Assembly: GCA_013001285.1 (NCBI GenBank)
Contig: JABDMU010000059.1
Span: forward strand, 1 to 33,539
Length of the DNA stretch: 33,539 nt
Reading direction: 5' to 3'
Origin: Flavobacteriaceae bacterium
GTDB taxonomy: Bacteria > Bacteroidota > Bacteroidia > Flavobacteriales > Flavobacteriaceae
The notes below the pieces were generated by a model. That model did no database searches, was not told the DNA's origin, and saw only the letters and a list, made by a program, of their open reading frames with translations. A program made the position numbers and the translations under genes. Positions 8,334 through 16,942 of the stretch are shown here, in pieces (the stretch's first letter is position 1; every line of letters starts with the position of its first letter).

Positions 8334-8357
8334 AAAGCAACCTTTCTTTGCTTTTAG
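8334..8357 (+). terminator. Possible weak terminator after the DinB-like gene
   Basis: A 7-bp stem AAAGCAA/TTGCTTT (8334-8340 with 8348-8354), 7-base loop and a short T run, seven bases after the stop codon. Only two G-C pairs, so termination would be partial at best. Confidence 0.3.
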
Positions 8358-8378
8358 CATCTATGTGAAAACCATCAT

Positions 8379-9095
8379 ATGCGAAGCTTAAAAACCTACT
8401 TTTATTTTCTTCTTCTTCTTTTAGGTTTCAATGGTCATGCTCAAAATCAAGACAAGAGCCTAAATAGCTCTTACGTTCTCACAAGTGTTTCCTCAGTAAT
8501 CCCGAGTGGCAGTCCCAGATATACTCTTGGCTATCTTTATGAGTTCAATTCAAGATGGCAAATTGGATTAGAGTTTGGCTATGGAACTTATGCCTTTCTC
8601 GGTTCGGATTCTAGAAAAAGAAAAGGAATTGAGAATGATTACAAATTAGTTGAATGGCGACCAAGGATCAATTACATCCTGGATACATCAAGTAAGATAA
8701 AGCCCTATGTATCTTCAGAATTCTTTTACATTAACCAAAAAGATAAGTTTATTAATGATACCGAAAGTCTTAGAAATTCCAGATACATCAATAATGGATT
8801 GGAGAACGATGGTATGGTCACTTTTTATGACAGTGCCAATTTCTCCCGAATAAAATATGGTGTCAACTTTAACATCGGATTCCTCTGGGAGATCTGGAAG
8901 AAAATCGGACTCAACTATAATTTGGGATTGGGTATACGAAACAGAAATATTCAATATTCGAATATTACAAACCCTTCAATGGAACCACGTCCCGATTCCG
9001 ATAGTCTTGTCACACCACTTCATCTTCTTGAAACAGGTAATCAACTGGGTGCAAACTTCTCATTCAACATCAAGCTTTTTTACAGACTCAACTGA
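8379..9095 (+). CDS. Putative outer membrane beta-barrel protein
   Basis: A 238-residue protein with a signal peptide (residues ~1-22, LLLLLGFNGHAQ, cleavage before Q). The mature chain shows alternating strands: YTLGYLYEFNSRWQIGLEFGYGTY, WRPRINYILD, IKPYVSSEFFYI, IKYGVNFNIGFLWEIW, LNYNLGLGIRNR, and a closing strand LGANFSFNIKLFYRLN ending in asparagine. This is the pattern of an eight-stranded porin-like or OmpW/OmpA-type barrel, but I recognise no specific family. It follows the DinB-like gene by 51 bases and could be the last gene of the same transcript or have its own promoter; none is obvious. Confidence 0.72.
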   Translation: MRSLKTYFYFLLLLLGFNGHAQNQDKSLNSSYVLTSVSSVIPSGSPRYTLGYLYEFNSRWQIGLEFGYGTYAFLGSDSRKRKGIENDYKLVEWRPRINYILDTSSKIKPYVSSEFFYINQKDKFINDTESLRNSRYINNGLENDGMVTFYDSANFSRIKYGVNFNIGFLWEIWKKIGLNYNLGLGIRNRNIQYSNITNPSMEPRPDSDSLVTPLHLLETGNQLGANFSFNIKLFYRLN

Positions 9096-9172
9096 TATAT
9101 GTCATAGTTCTAGTCGCATCTTTTCATGACCTTTATGCTTGTAAATAATCATCAATTCAAAATTCGAGTATC

Positions 9173-9706
9173 ATGAAAACGAAAACATATTTTATTCTAC
9201 TATCCTCTTTAATTGTATTGGGTTGCGCTTCAACTTCAGATGTGTTAACCGACTACGACCCTGCTGTTAATTTTGATAATTATAGCACCTTTGTCATTTG
9301 TATTGACGACCTCTTTGTTGAAAACACCAATTATCCAAATTATGATAACAATAAGGTCAGACAATTAATTGGTGATGCTGTTGAAAGCGAAATGCTCAAT
9401 AAAGGACATAAGACCAATGTTTTTAATCCGGAATTGCAAGCTGGATTTCAACTTATCCTAGAACAAAAGGAGGTTACTTTAACAAACTGTGAAATTCATG
9501 ACGAATACAGTTATTGGAAGGAATGTACCATCGACACGGAAATTTATACCGAAGAAACCTTGGTACTTTATGTTTCAGATTTAAAGATGAATCAGATCAT
9601 TTGGCAAGCTTCAATGACTTGTGATATGAATAGATCCAATGCAAAATTAGAAGGCTATGTTAAGGAGCTTGTACAAACAATGTATGCCGATTATCCCAGA
9701 AATTAA
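9173..9706 (+). CDS. DUF4136 family lipoprotein
   Basis: A 177-residue lipoprotein: the signal peptide ends in VLGC, with lipidation at C18, and the next residues (ASTSDVLTDYDP) lack the acidic export signal, so it probably stays facing the periplasm. DUF4136 features are present: the DVLTDYDPAVNFDNYSTF opening, a middle segment on variable pairs of residues, LVLYVSDLKMNQIIWQAS, and the ending VQTMYADYP. The family's role is unknown. Four cysteines in the mature part (about 44, 115, 125, 151) could form disulfides. Its stop codon overlaps that of the convergent RlmL-like gene by four bases. Confidence 0.82.
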   Translation: MKTKTYFILLSSLIVLGCASTSDVLTDYDPAVNFDNYSTFVICIDDLFVENTNYPNYDNNKVRQLIGDAVESEMLNKGHKTNVFNPELQAGFQLILEQKEVTLTNCEIHDEYSYWKECTIDTEIYTEETLVLYVSDLKMNQIIWQASMTCDMNRSNAKLEGYVKELVQTMYADYPRN

Positions 9707-10857
9707 TTTTTACTGGCTTTTCGGCTTCCAGCATAGATCTCATATTTCACCAATCGGGCTTCAAGTTTAGCATTAAAAAGCTTGATCTTCCGTGATGGTC
9801 GTAATCCTACATGCTTTAAAGCATCTAAATTTGACGTGATGAACCATGCCTCTGTTCCTGGATAATTGCGTTTTAGGGTATTACCAATATCACCATAAAA
9901 AGTTTCCATATCAAGATCTAAGCGCTCACCATATGGCGGATTAAACACCATATGCAAATGTTCCTCGCCTCCTTTTTGGGTCTTAAAAAAATCTTCATGT
10001 TTGACAGAAATAAATTCCTCTAAATGCGCATTTTTTATATTGTCAATGGCCTTTCTTACGGCAGAAGGTGATTTATCAAAGCCGTACATCTTATGATGAA
10101 AATCTCTGGTCTTTTTCAAAAGGGATTCTTCAATTGCTTCAAAAAGATCGACATCCCAATCTTGCCAGCGTTCAAAGGCAAATTCCTTTCTCAATAAATT
10201 GGGTGGAATATTACAAGCGATCATTGCAGCTTCAATAAGGATCGTACCACTCCCACACATAGGGTCCATAAAATCGCTTTGTCCGTCCCAGCCAGAAAGC
10301 ATGATCAATCCTGCTGCAAGAACTTCATTTATAGGAGCGATATTTGTAGCGATCTTATAGCCTCTTCGATGTAAAGATTCGCCAGAACTATCTAAAGATA
10401 TCGTACACAATTGTTTATCGATATGCACATTTATTTTAATATCTGGAAAGCGCAGATCAACATTGGGACGCTCTCCTGAGTTCTCCCTAAATCTATCAAC
10501 AATTGCGTCCTTCGATTTTAAGGCGATATATTTTGAATGCGTAAACACATTAGAATGAACAGTCGCATCGATGGCCAAGGATCCATCCGATTTCAGATAA
10601 TCCTCCCATGGCATACTTTTTACCTTTTCATACAAGTCTTGCTCTCCAAAAACTTTAAATGTTTTTATCGGTTTTAAAATCTTAATGGCGGTTCTCAGCC
10701 CCAAATTGGCCTTATACATAAAGCCTTTATCGCCAACAAAACTTACATTCCTTACCCCAATTTTTACATCTCGAGCGCCTAGGTTCAAGAGTTCTTTTGC
10801 CAATAGTTCTTCAAAACCATATAAGGTCTTGGCAACCATTTTAAAATTATTCTCCAT
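9703..10857 (-). CDS. rlmL: THUMP-domain 23S rRNA guanine-N2 methyltransferase, RlmL-like
   Basis: A 384-residue SAM-dependent RNA methyltransferase. N-terminal part: a ferredoxin-like and THUMP region (about 5-155, including KMVAKTLYGFEELLAKEL and the FTHSKYIALKSKDAIVDRF segment). C-terminal part: Rossmann domain with DPMCGSGTILIEAAMIA (SAM loop) and the catalytic NPPYGERL (about residues 308-315), the N2-guanine methyltransferase signature. It matches the N-terminal half of E. coli RlmKL; the RlmK half is absent, as is usual outside gammaproteobacteria. Target G2445 of 23S rRNA is inferred from the family. It is divergent from another methyltransferase gene across a 57-base spacer holding two face-to-face -7 boxes. 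Confidence 0.88.
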   Translation of the reverse strand: MENNFKMVAKTLYGFEELLAKELLNLGARDVKIGVRNVSFVGDKGFMYKANLGLRTAIKILKPIKTFKVFGEQDLYEKVKSMPWEDYLKSDGSLAIDATVHSNVFTHSKYIALKSKDAIVDRFRENSGERPNVDLRFPDIKINVHIDKQLCTISLDSSGESLHRRGYKIATNIAPINEVLAAGLIMLSGWDGQSDFMDPMCGSGTILIEAAMIACNIPPNLLRKEFAFERWQDWDVDLFEAIEESLLKKTRDFHHKMYGFDKSPSAVRKAIDNIKNAHLEEFISVKHEDFFKTQKGGEEHLHMVFNPPYGERLDLDMETFYGDIGNTLKRNYPGTEAWFITSNLDALKHVGLRPSRKIKLFNAKLEARLVKYEIYAGSRKASKN

Positions 10858-10877
10858 TTATATCTTTAAATAGAATG

Positions 10878-10885
10878 CAAAAATA
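10878..10885 (-). promoter_or_regulatory. -7 promoter box for the RlmL-like gene
   Basis: On the minus strand this reads TATTTTTG, an exact TAnnTTTG, 20 bases before the ATG. It forms an 8-bp inverted repeat with the plus-strand box at 10889-10896, separated by three bases. No clear -33 TTTG is seen. Confidence 0.5.
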
Positions 10886-10888
10886 AAG

Positions 10889-10896
10889 TATTTTTG
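10889..10896 (+). promoter_or_regulatory. -7 promoter box for the divergent methyltransferase gene
   Basis: TATTTTTG, exact TAnnTTTG, 18 bases before ATG 10915. It is the mirror arm of the box at 10878-10885, so the two promoters overlap and RNA polymerase probably cannot occupy both at once. Confidence 0.5.
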
Positions 10897-10914
10897 TTCT
10901 ATAGTTAGCACTCT

Positions 10915-11646
10915 ATGTCAACAAACACAAAAGATTGGTTCACTTCTTGGTTCAATACGCCTTATTATCATCTTTTATATAAGGAGCGGGATGATGATGA
11001 AGCCCATGCATTTATGCAAACCTTGACCCATTATTTAAATATATCTGAAGATGCACATATTCTAGACCTAGCCTGTGGCAGAGGCCGTCATGCAGTTTAT
11101 TTGAATAGTATTGGCTATAAAGTTACTGGTTTAGACCTTTCGGAAGAAAATATTGCCTTTGCAAAACAATTCGAAAATGAACGCCTAAAATTTGATGTTC
11201 ATGACATGAGTAAGGCCTATGATCGGAAATTTGACGCCATATTCAATCTATTTACAAGTTTTGGCTATTTTGAAAATGAGGCTGATAATTTGAATACGAT
11301 CAAAGCTATAAAATCAGATTTGACAGAGAACGGTATTGCTGTTATTGATTTTATGAATGTCAATTATGTGATCGATAATCTGGTGACTGAAGATGTAAAA
11401 GAAATTGAAGGCATTACATTTAAAATGACTCGGCATGTAGAGGATGGCTATATTGTAAAAAATATATATTTTGAAGCCGAAGAAGACGCACATCATTATC
11501 AAGAACGTGTAAAAGCCTTTACTTTGAAAGACTTTCAAGACATGTTTGAAAAGGCAAATTTACAATTGATCGATGTCTTCGGTGACTATAAACTCAACCC
11601 CTATCATAAGCAATTATCTGAACGTCTTATTTTAATTTTCATGTAG
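10915..11646 (+). CDS. Class I SAM-dependent methyltransferase
   Basis: A 243-residue soluble protein with a Rossmann methyltransferase domain from about residue 40: ILDLACGRGRHAVYL (motif I), VTGLDLSEENIAFAKQ (motif II acidic residue binding the SAM ribose), a FDAIFNLFTSFGYF segment and a beta-rich C-terminal portion (FKMTRHVEDGYIVKNIYF). The N-terminus (WFTSWFNTPYYHLLYKERDDDEA) is a conserved opening of a Bacteroidota methyltransferase group of unknown substrate. It is first of three closely packed genes, with the ZIP transporter starting one base after its stop. Small-molecule or tRNA-related substrates are both possible; nothing decides. Confidence 0.85.
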   Translation: MSTNTKDWFTSWFNTPYYHLLYKERDDDEAHAFMQTLTHYLNISEDAHILDLACGRGRHAVYLNSIGYKVTGLDLSEENIAFAKQFENERLKFDVHDMSKAYDRKFDAIFNLFTSFGYFENEADNLNTIKAIKSDLTENGIAVIDFMNVNYVIDNLVTEDVKEIEGITFKMTRHVEDGYIVKNIYFEAEEDAHHYQERVKAFTLKDFQDMFEKANLQLIDVFGDYKLNPYHKQLSERLILIFM

Positions 11647-11647
11647 A

Positions 11648-12322
11648 ATGAATAAATACCTCTTCCCTATTTACGCCGTCATACTCGGTTTCGTCATCGT
11701 AAAATTATCCAGAAATAAACCCCTAAAAAATGTAAAATTACTGCTGGCATTTAGTGGTGCTTTTCTACTTTCTCTCACAGTTTTCGATTTGCTTCCTGAA
11801 GTATACGAACATTTAGAGGGCAAGCTTACGGGCTTATTCATCATGTTGGGTATTTTCATTCAGATCATTCTGGAATTCTTTTCTAAAGGTGCCGAACATG
11901 GCCATGTGCATATTCATAAACACAGTAAGGTATTCCCTTGGTTATTGTTCATCAGTTTGTGTATTCATGCCTTTCTGGAGGGTTTCCCAATACATCAGCA
12001 TAACGATATGGTCTACGGCGTTTTAATTCATAAGATCCCTATTGCCATTTTGATAACTTCCTATTTATTTCAATCAGATTTTAAAGAATATCAGATTTTT
12101 ATCTTCCTAACCATCTTCGGATTGATGACACCACTAGGAACCATTATATCGAATAACGTAGAAATGGTTTCAGAATACACCGATTACATCAATGCCATCG
12201 TCATTGGTATTTTTCTTCATATTTCGACCACCATTTTGTTTGAAAGTAGCGAAGGTCATAAGTTCAATTTGAATAAAATGATAGGTATTGTGATCGCTGT
12301 TGCCATTGCTTATTTTATTTAA
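11648..12322 (+). CDS. ZIP family divalent metal transporter
   Basis: A 224-residue inner-membrane protein with about eight hydrophobic segments. The ZIP metal path is recognisable: TM4 has CIHAFLEG (H107, E111, G112) and TM5 has IHKIP (H128, K129, P131). The cytoplasmic loop after TM3 is histidine-rich (H84, H86, H88, H90, H92 in EHGHVHIHKH), the usual metal-binding loop. Such proteins bring zinc, or also iron or manganese, into the cytoplasm. It is cotranscribed with a methyltransferase upstream (gap 1) and DUF4268 downstream (ATG overlaps the stop by one base). No zinc-regulator binding site is evident. Confidence 0.87.
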   Translation: MNKYLFPIYAVILGFVIVKLSRNKPLKNVKLLLAFSGAFLLSLTVFDLLPEVYEHLEGKLTGLFIMLGIFIQIILEFFSKGAEHGHVHIHKHSKVFPWLLFISLCIHAFLEGFPIHQHNDMVYGVLIHKIPIAILITSYLFQSDFKEYQIFIFLTIFGLMTPLGTIISNNVEMVSEYTDYINAIVIGIFLHISTTILFESSEGHKFNLNKMIGIVIAVAIAYFI

Positions 12323-12750
12323 TGTTCAGCAAAGAAGAATCAAGACAGATCCGTCAGGAATTTTGGACGAGCTTCGGGAAGTCATTTCCCAGGAAATGGA
12401 TCTTATACAATACAAAGATCAAAGGGCTTACGTTTAAATTCCATTTTGACACAAAAAAAGCACTAGTCGCGCTTGACCTTGAAACCGATTTGGAAAACCG
12501 AATTAAATTCTGGGAGAAATTAATCGCCTTAAAGTCAATAATTAAAACGGACTTTTTACCTGAAGCAATATTTGAAGAGGAATATGTGCTTGAAAATGGA
12601 AAGGAAATTTCTAGAATTTATGTCGCCTTAAATGAAAATGTCTCAATTCACGATAAAAACACATGGCGCAGCACAATGAATTTCTTTAATGATACAATGA
12701 TCCTTTTTGAATCTTTTTTTGACACCTACAAAGAGATCATTGATTCCTAA
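12322..12750 (+). CDS. DUF4268 family protein
   Basis: A 142-residue soluble protein. It carries the whole DUF4268 pattern: FSKEESRQIRQEFWTSFGKSFPRKWILY at the start, a strand pair KGLTFKFHFDTKKALVALDLE, then a helical middle (RIKFWEKLIALKSI) and the ending NFFNDTMILFESFFDTYKEII. In other bacteria this domain occurs alone or at the C-terminus of nuclease-like proteins; its function is unknown. ATG overlaps the ZIP stop codon by one base. Its stop codon directly abuts that of the convergent GNAT gene, with no terminator between. Confidence 0.82.
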   Translation: MFSKEESRQIRQEFWTSFGKSFPRKWILYNTKIKGLTFKFHFDTKKALVALDLETDLENRIKFWEKLIALKSIIKTDFLPEAIFEEEYVLENGKEISRIYVALNENVSIHDKNTWRSTMNFFNDTMILFESFFDTYKEIIDS

Positions 12751-13242
12751 TCACAGTATTTTTTCCATTTTATAATCATTCATAACGAAGCCCTTTCCAA
12801 TATCTATAACTAAAGAATCAACATTTTTGAACCCTAATTTTTCATAGACTGCAATTGATTTTGAGTTATTTTTGTTAACCGTGAGATAAACTATGTTACA
12901 ATTTAATTTCTTTGCCTGCTCATATACAAATGATAAGGTGGATGACCCAATTTTCATTCCGCGATAGGATTCGTAGATATAGATCTTACTTAAAAATAAG
13001 GCACGATCCTCTTTCCGTATACATACATATCCAACCTTCCGACCTTCAAAATTTATGAAGTAGTATTTATACCCTTCCTTTATTTGGTCCTCTAAGGCTT
13101 TTTTGGATAAAAATTTATCCAACATATACTCAACTTGAGCTAATCCTATTATAGGTATGTAATGCTTTTTCCAAATAACTTCAGACATGCGAGCGATCTC
13201 TTTAAAATCCTCTTCTCCTGATATTTGAATAAAGCTGGTCAA
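12751..13242 (-). CDS. GNAT family N-acetyltransferase
   Basis: About 163 residues from TTG 13242. The GNAT fold is clear: an N-terminal helix region (FKEIARMSEVIWKKHYIPIIG), beta-hairpin YYFINFEGRKVGYVCI, motif A LSKIYIYESYRGMKIGSSTLSFV (acetyl-CoA pyrophosphate loop R-G-M-K-I-G-S), motif B LTVNKNNSKSIAVYEKLGF. The substrate is unknown; the layout resembles RimI/polyamine-type acetyltransferases. Start choice is uncertain: the frame is open to another TTG at 13290, which would overlap trhA by 37 bases and add residues outside the fold; the first ATG (13188) would cut into the fold. TTG 13242 lies 9 bases after the trhA stop. Confidence 0.82.
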   Translation of the reverse strand: MTSFIQISGEEDFKEIARMSEVIWKKHYIPIIGLAQVEYMLDKFLSKKALEDQIKEGYKYYFINFEGRKVGYVCIRKEDRALFLSKIYIYESYRGMKIGSSTLSFVYEQAKKLNCNIVYLTVNKNNSKSIAVYEKLGFKNVDSLVIDIGKGFVMNDYKMEKIL

Positions 13243-13253
13243 TAAAAAGTAAT

Positions 13254-13880
13254 TTAGATTACAAAAAATAAGATCATTAAGAAATGGCAAATCGCACCTC
13301 CAAGAACAAACAAATGCCAGATGACATGGTTGTACGGAATACGCTCGAATATGTAAAATATAATACCAACAGTATAAGATAATCCACCGGCAAATAACAA
13401 TAATAATCCGTTCGTTTCCATCCGATCTGCCAAAGTAGAAAAATCGAAAATGATCAGCCAGCCCATGACCAGATAAAGTAAGGTCGAGAACAGCTCAAAC
13501 TTTCCGGTAAAAAATAGTTTTAAAACAACACCAAAAGCAGCAATTCCCCAAACGGTCCAAAATAAGATCCAGCCCTTACTATCTGGCAAGGTCAATAACA
13601 AAACCGGTGTGTAGGTTCCAGCAATTAATCCATAGATACTGATGTGATCTACGATCCTAAAATAATGCTTTAATGATTCTTTTCTTATAGAATGATATAA
13701 GGTAGATGCTGTGAAAAGTACAATGATAGAGATGCCATAAATGATCACAGAAAATAAACTCCATTCTGTATTGGTATTACTTAAAATTATGAGTAAGATC
13801 AATCCAGCAATGCCTAAAAGCGCACCAATGCCATGAGATGCGGCATTTAAATTTTCCTCAAGTTTAGTTTGAATCCGCAC
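13254..13880 (-). CDS. trhA: PAQR/hemolysin III family membrane protein TrhA
   Basis: A 208-residue protein with seven hydrophobic segments. Family motifs: AASHGIGALLG in TM1, TASTLYHS (Ser and His) after TM2, RIVDHISIYGLIAGTYTPVLL (Asp) and the TM7 HxxxH-like HLFVLGGAICHFL, the metal site of PAQR proteins. TrhA homologues are linked to membrane-fluidity homeostasis; the old name hemolysin III should not be read as toxin. Start is GTG 13880, giving MRIQTKLEENLNAASHG, the usual beginning of the family; it overlaps the DUF4294 gene by 17 bases, so translation is probably coupled. Confidence 0.9.
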   Translation of the reverse strand: MRIQTKLEENLNAASHGIGALLGIAGLILLIILSNTNTEWSLFSVIIYGISIIVLFTASTLYHSIRKESLKHYFRIVDHISIYGLIAGTYTPVLLLTLPDSKGWILFWTVWGIAAFGVVLKLFFTGKFELFSTLLYLVMGWLIIFDFSTLADRMETNGLLLLFAGGLSYTVGIIFYIFERIPYNHVIWHLFVLGGAICHFLMILFFVI

Positions 13881-14568
13881 TAGAAGCTGTTTTTTTATCA
13901 GTTCCTAACCACTTATTTGAAAGTTCGAAGAAATCGTAATCCAATGCCGATTTCTGAGTTTTCAAGCGGCCATTTTGAAAGTTGCGCTGTAGGATATCTT
14001 CAATAAGATAATCTTCTTTAGTATTCAAAGGGTCAAATTCCCGTTTTAAAGAAATATCGAAAACATTGGCCGTATTATTGAACCAAAAGGCTCGCCAGCC
14101 ATTACGAAGTTGTTTTATGAGATCAAATGTGGTCTTCCCAGTTTGTCTGTGAATAAGCTTCACCAGTATCTGGCCTTCAGTACGTGTCAATTTTTTTAAT
14201 TCGTCTTTGAATTCACCTTCAATATATTTCTGAATACGCTTGGCGTATTTTTTTTTATCGCTTTTCTTTTCTATTGATGCTAGCCGTTCGGTTAAGGATT
14301 CTAAACGCTCTGCAGCCAACTTAGCATATGGATACACTTTTATGGTCTTTCGTTTTAAAATCAAATATTGCCGCCTGTCTTCTTTGGAATTAAATTCGAG
14401 TTTATGAAGTAGAAGCACTTCATCAAGATCTATAGACGTTCTTGGAATTGAATCCCCTTCAATAATAATATATTGTCCAATAAGACTATCCTGCTCACGA
14501 TCTTCAACCTGAGAAAACATAAGGGTAGGTAATACTATTAATATGTAGATTAGCTTTTTCATATTCAT
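13864..14568 (-). CDS. DUF4294 family exported protein
   Basis: A 234-residue protein with a signal peptide (MNMKKLIYILIVLPTLMFSQ, cleavage before Q20). The core has the DUF4294 pattern: a short beta section (GQYIIIEGDSIPRTSIDLDEV), then a highly basic helical region (EDRRQYLILKRKTIKVYPYAKLAAERL, KKSDKKKYAKRIQKYIEGEF) and LVKLIHRQTGKTTFDLIKQLRNGWRAFWFN, ending in an acidic/low-complexity tail. The family is found in Bacteroidota and has no established function; periplasmic location is inferred. It is the first gene of a three-gene minus-strand cluster with TrhA and GNAT. Confidence 0.82.
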   Translation of the reverse strand: MNMKKLIYILIVLPTLMFSQVEDREQDSLIGQYIIIEGDSIPRTSIDLDEVLLLHKLEFNSKEDRRQYLILKRKTIKVYPYAKLAAERLESLTERLASIEKKSDKKKYAKRIQKYIEGEFKDELKKLTRTEGQILVKLIHRQTGKTTFDLIKQLRNGWRAFWFNNTANVFDISLKREFDPLNTKEDYLIEDILQRNFQNGRLKTQKSALDYDFFELSNKWLGTDKKTASSADSN

Positions 14569-14683
14569 TTGAAATCGAAAATCATTCCAAACTTCAAAAT
14601 AATAAAAGTAAAATTAACAATTTGCTTCTTGTAAAACTTAAAATTGCTGTTAATATTATTATTTTAGAGCAAAATTTTAAAAG

Positions 14684-15772
14684 ATGGCTAAACAACGCAT
14701 ACTCAATAAAAAGTCGATGGACTTTTTAGAAAAATATTTAAATAATGCCGCTCCAACAGGCTATGAATGGGAAGGTCAAAAAATATGGATGAATTATCTG
14801 AAACCTTATGTAGATGAATTCATTACTGATACCTACGGAAGTGCTGTAGGTGTGATTAATCCTAATGCTAAATATAAGGTGGTCATTGAAGGCCATGCCG
14901 ATGAGATCTCATGGTATGTCAACTATATTGACGACAAGGGCTTGATCTATGTGATCAGAAATGGCGGAAGCGATCATCAGATCGCACCAAGTAAAATAGT
15001 TAATATCCATACTAAAAAAGGAATCCTAAAAGGGGTTTTTGGATGGCCAGCAATTCATACACGAAGTAAATCCAAAGAAGAGCCTCCAAAACCCGAAAAT
15101 ATTTTTATTGACGTAGGCTGTAAAAAGAAAGATGAAGTCGAAAAACTAGGTATACACGTAGGTTGTGTGATCACCTACCCTGATGAGTTCCATATTTTAA
15201 ACAAAAATAATTTTGTCTGTCGTGCGCTTGATAATCGTATGGGCGGATTTATGATAGCAGAGGTAGCACGATTACTTCATACCAATAAAAAGAAATTGCC
15301 ATTCGGACTTTACATTACCAATTCGGTCCAAGAAGAAATAGGCTTGCGTGGTGCTCAAATGATTACCGAAACGATCAAACCAAACGTCGCTATCGTTACT
15401 GACGTGACCCACGATACTACAACGCCAATGATCAACAAAAAAAAACAAGGGCATTGTGAAGTTGGACTTGGACCTGTTGTAGCCTATGCTCCTGCTGTTC
15501 AGCAAAAGCTAAGAGATCTCATTACAGATACAGCCGAAGAAAAAAAGATCCCGTTCCAGCGTGCTGCATTGTCCAGAGCAACAGGAACAGATACCGATGC
15601 CTTCGCTTATAGTAATGGAGGTGTAGCTTCGGCTTTGATCTCATTACCTTTGCGATACATGCATACAACGGTTGAAATGGTGCATCGTGACGATGTTGAA
15701 AATGTGATCAAACTTATTTATGAATCTTTATTAAAGATCAAAAGCGGAGAGACCTTCAGTTATTTCGAATAA
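14684..15772 (+). CDS. M42 family metallopeptidase (glutamyl aminopeptidase type)
   Basis: A 362-residue cytoplasmic aminopeptidase of family M42, which usually forms large oligomers and trims peptides. Two-metal active-site residues are visible: H71 in EGHADEIS, D183 in CRALDNRMGG, the catalytic/metal pair E217-E218 in SVQEEIGLRG, D240 in VTDVTHD and H327 in RYMHTTVEM. The domain order fits: catalytic halves flank a beta-domain at about 75-165. The ATG at 14684 is chosen; an internal ATG at residue 12 is the only close alternative. First gene of a tight eight-gene run; the next ATG begins two bases after its stop. Confidence 0.92.
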   Translation: MAKQRILNKKSMDFLEKYLNNAAPTGYEWEGQKIWMNYLKPYVDEFITDTYGSAVGVINPNAKYKVVIEGHADEISWYVNYIDDKGLIYVIRNGGSDHQIAPSKIVNIHTKKGILKGVFGWPAIHTRSKSKEEPPKPENIFIDVGCKKKDEVEKLGIHVGCVITYPDEFHILNKNNFVCRALDNRMGGFMIAEVARLLHTNKKKLPFGLYITNSVQEEIGLRGAQMITETIKPNVAIVTDVTHDTTTPMINKKKQGHCEVGLGPVVAYAPAVQQKLRDLITDTAEEKKIPFQRAALSRATGTDTDAFAYSNGGVASALISLPLRYMHTTVEMVHRDDVENVIKLIYESLLKIKSGETFSYFE

Positions 15773-15773
15773 A

Positions 15774-16940
15774 ATGAGCATAAAAGATCAACGTATTCAA
15801 TTCGATATCCCACAAGATATTGTGTATTTGAACACCTCTTATATGTCTCCTTTGTTGAAAGATGTATCTGAGGCTGGTAGGAATGCAGTCGATCAAAAGA
15901 GCAGACCTTATCAAGTAAAACCGATTGATTTCTTTGAACCACTAACTCATTTAAAATCACTTTTTGCAAGGCTTATTGATTGTAACCAACCTGAGCGAAT
16001 TGCCATGATCCCGTCGGTTTCTTATGGCATTGCTACGGTTATTAAGAATATTACATTACAAAAAGGTGATGAGATCCTAACCTTAGCAGAGCAATTTCCT
16101 AGTAATATCTACGGTTGGCAGCGTCTTGCAAAGGAATCTGGAGCGACCTTAATCAGTATAGCAAAACCAGAGGTTCAGAATAATATTGGGAAACAATGGA
16201 ATGAAAATATTCTTGATGCCATTACCGAAAGTACCGCTGTTATTGCCATTTGTCATACCCATTGGGCTGATGGAACATTGTATGATTTGAAGGCCATTAG
16301 AGAAAAAGCCACTTCAGTAAACGCGCTCTTAATTATTGATGGCACGCAATCAGTCGGTGCCCTACCCTTCTCAGTTCAAGAGATCCAACCGGATGCATTG
16401 ATCTGTGCAGCCTATAAATGGCTGCTTGGACCTTATGCATCTGGACTAGCTTATTACGGACCCTTTTTTGATTCGGGTAAACCTATTGAAGAGAATTGGT
16501 CTAACAGACTCAACAGTGAAAATTTTTCCGGACTTACGACCTATGAAGAAAGATACAAGCCATTCGCAAATCGATATAATATGGGAGAACAGGCTAATTT
16601 TATTGCGATCCCAATGCTTACCAAAGCCATAGAGCAACTTTTAGAATGGACGCCTGAAGCTATTCAAACTTACTGTCGGGAGATTTCAATTGATGCGCTT
16701 AAAAAATTGGAGGAATTAGTTTGTACTATTGAATCGGAAGCTTATCGTGGGCATCATCTATTCGGTATAAAATTGAATCCTGCTATTAGCTTAGAAGCCT
16801 TAAAATCTGAATTCGAAAAAAGAAAGATCTTTGTATCGATAAGAGGAGCCTACATTCGAGTATCTATACATCTTTTCAATACAAAAGAAGATCTTAATGC
16901 CTTAGTCGATGCTGTTAACTACGTATTTGAAAACAAATAG
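15774..16940 (+). CDS. Class V aminotransferase-fold PLP enzyme
   Basis: A 388-residue PLP-dependent enzyme of the class V (cysteine desulfurase/kynureninase/selenocysteine lyase-like) group. Landmarks: MIPSVSYGIATVI (phosphate-binding helix, about 78-90), HTHWADGTLYDL (161-172), the D189 in LLIIDGTQSVGA that contacts the pyridine nitrogen, and the lysine K215 in AAYKWLLGPY that binds PLP. It lacks a cysteine-bearing loop at the C-terminal end like that of IscS/SufS, so a desulfurase role is not supported. Substrate unknown. It is packed between M42 peptidase (1-base gap) and Nudix hydrolase (2-base gap). Confidence 0.88.
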   Translation: MSIKDQRIQFDIPQDIVYLNTSYMSPLLKDVSEAGRNAVDQKSRPYQVKPIDFFEPLTHLKSLFARLIDCNQPERIAMIPSVSYGIATVIKNITLQKGDEILTLAEQFPSNIYGWQRLAKESGATLISIAKPEVQNNIGKQWNENILDAITESTAVIAICHTHWADGTLYDLKAIREKATSVNALLIIDGTQSVGALPFSVQEIQPDALICAAYKWLLGPYASGLAYYGPFFDSGKPIEENWSNRLNSENFSGLTTYEERYKPFANRYNMGEQANFIAIPMLTKAIEQLLEWTPEAIQTYCREISIDALKKLEELVCTIESEAYRGHHLFGIKLNPAISLEALKSEFEKRKIFVSIRGAYIRVSIHLFNTKEDLNALVDAVNYVFENK

Positions 16941-16942
16941 GA

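Noticed and set aside
13254-13880. Hemolysin toxin
   Set aside because: The hemolysin III name is historical; the motifs are those of PAQR/TrhA membrane-homeostasis proteins.
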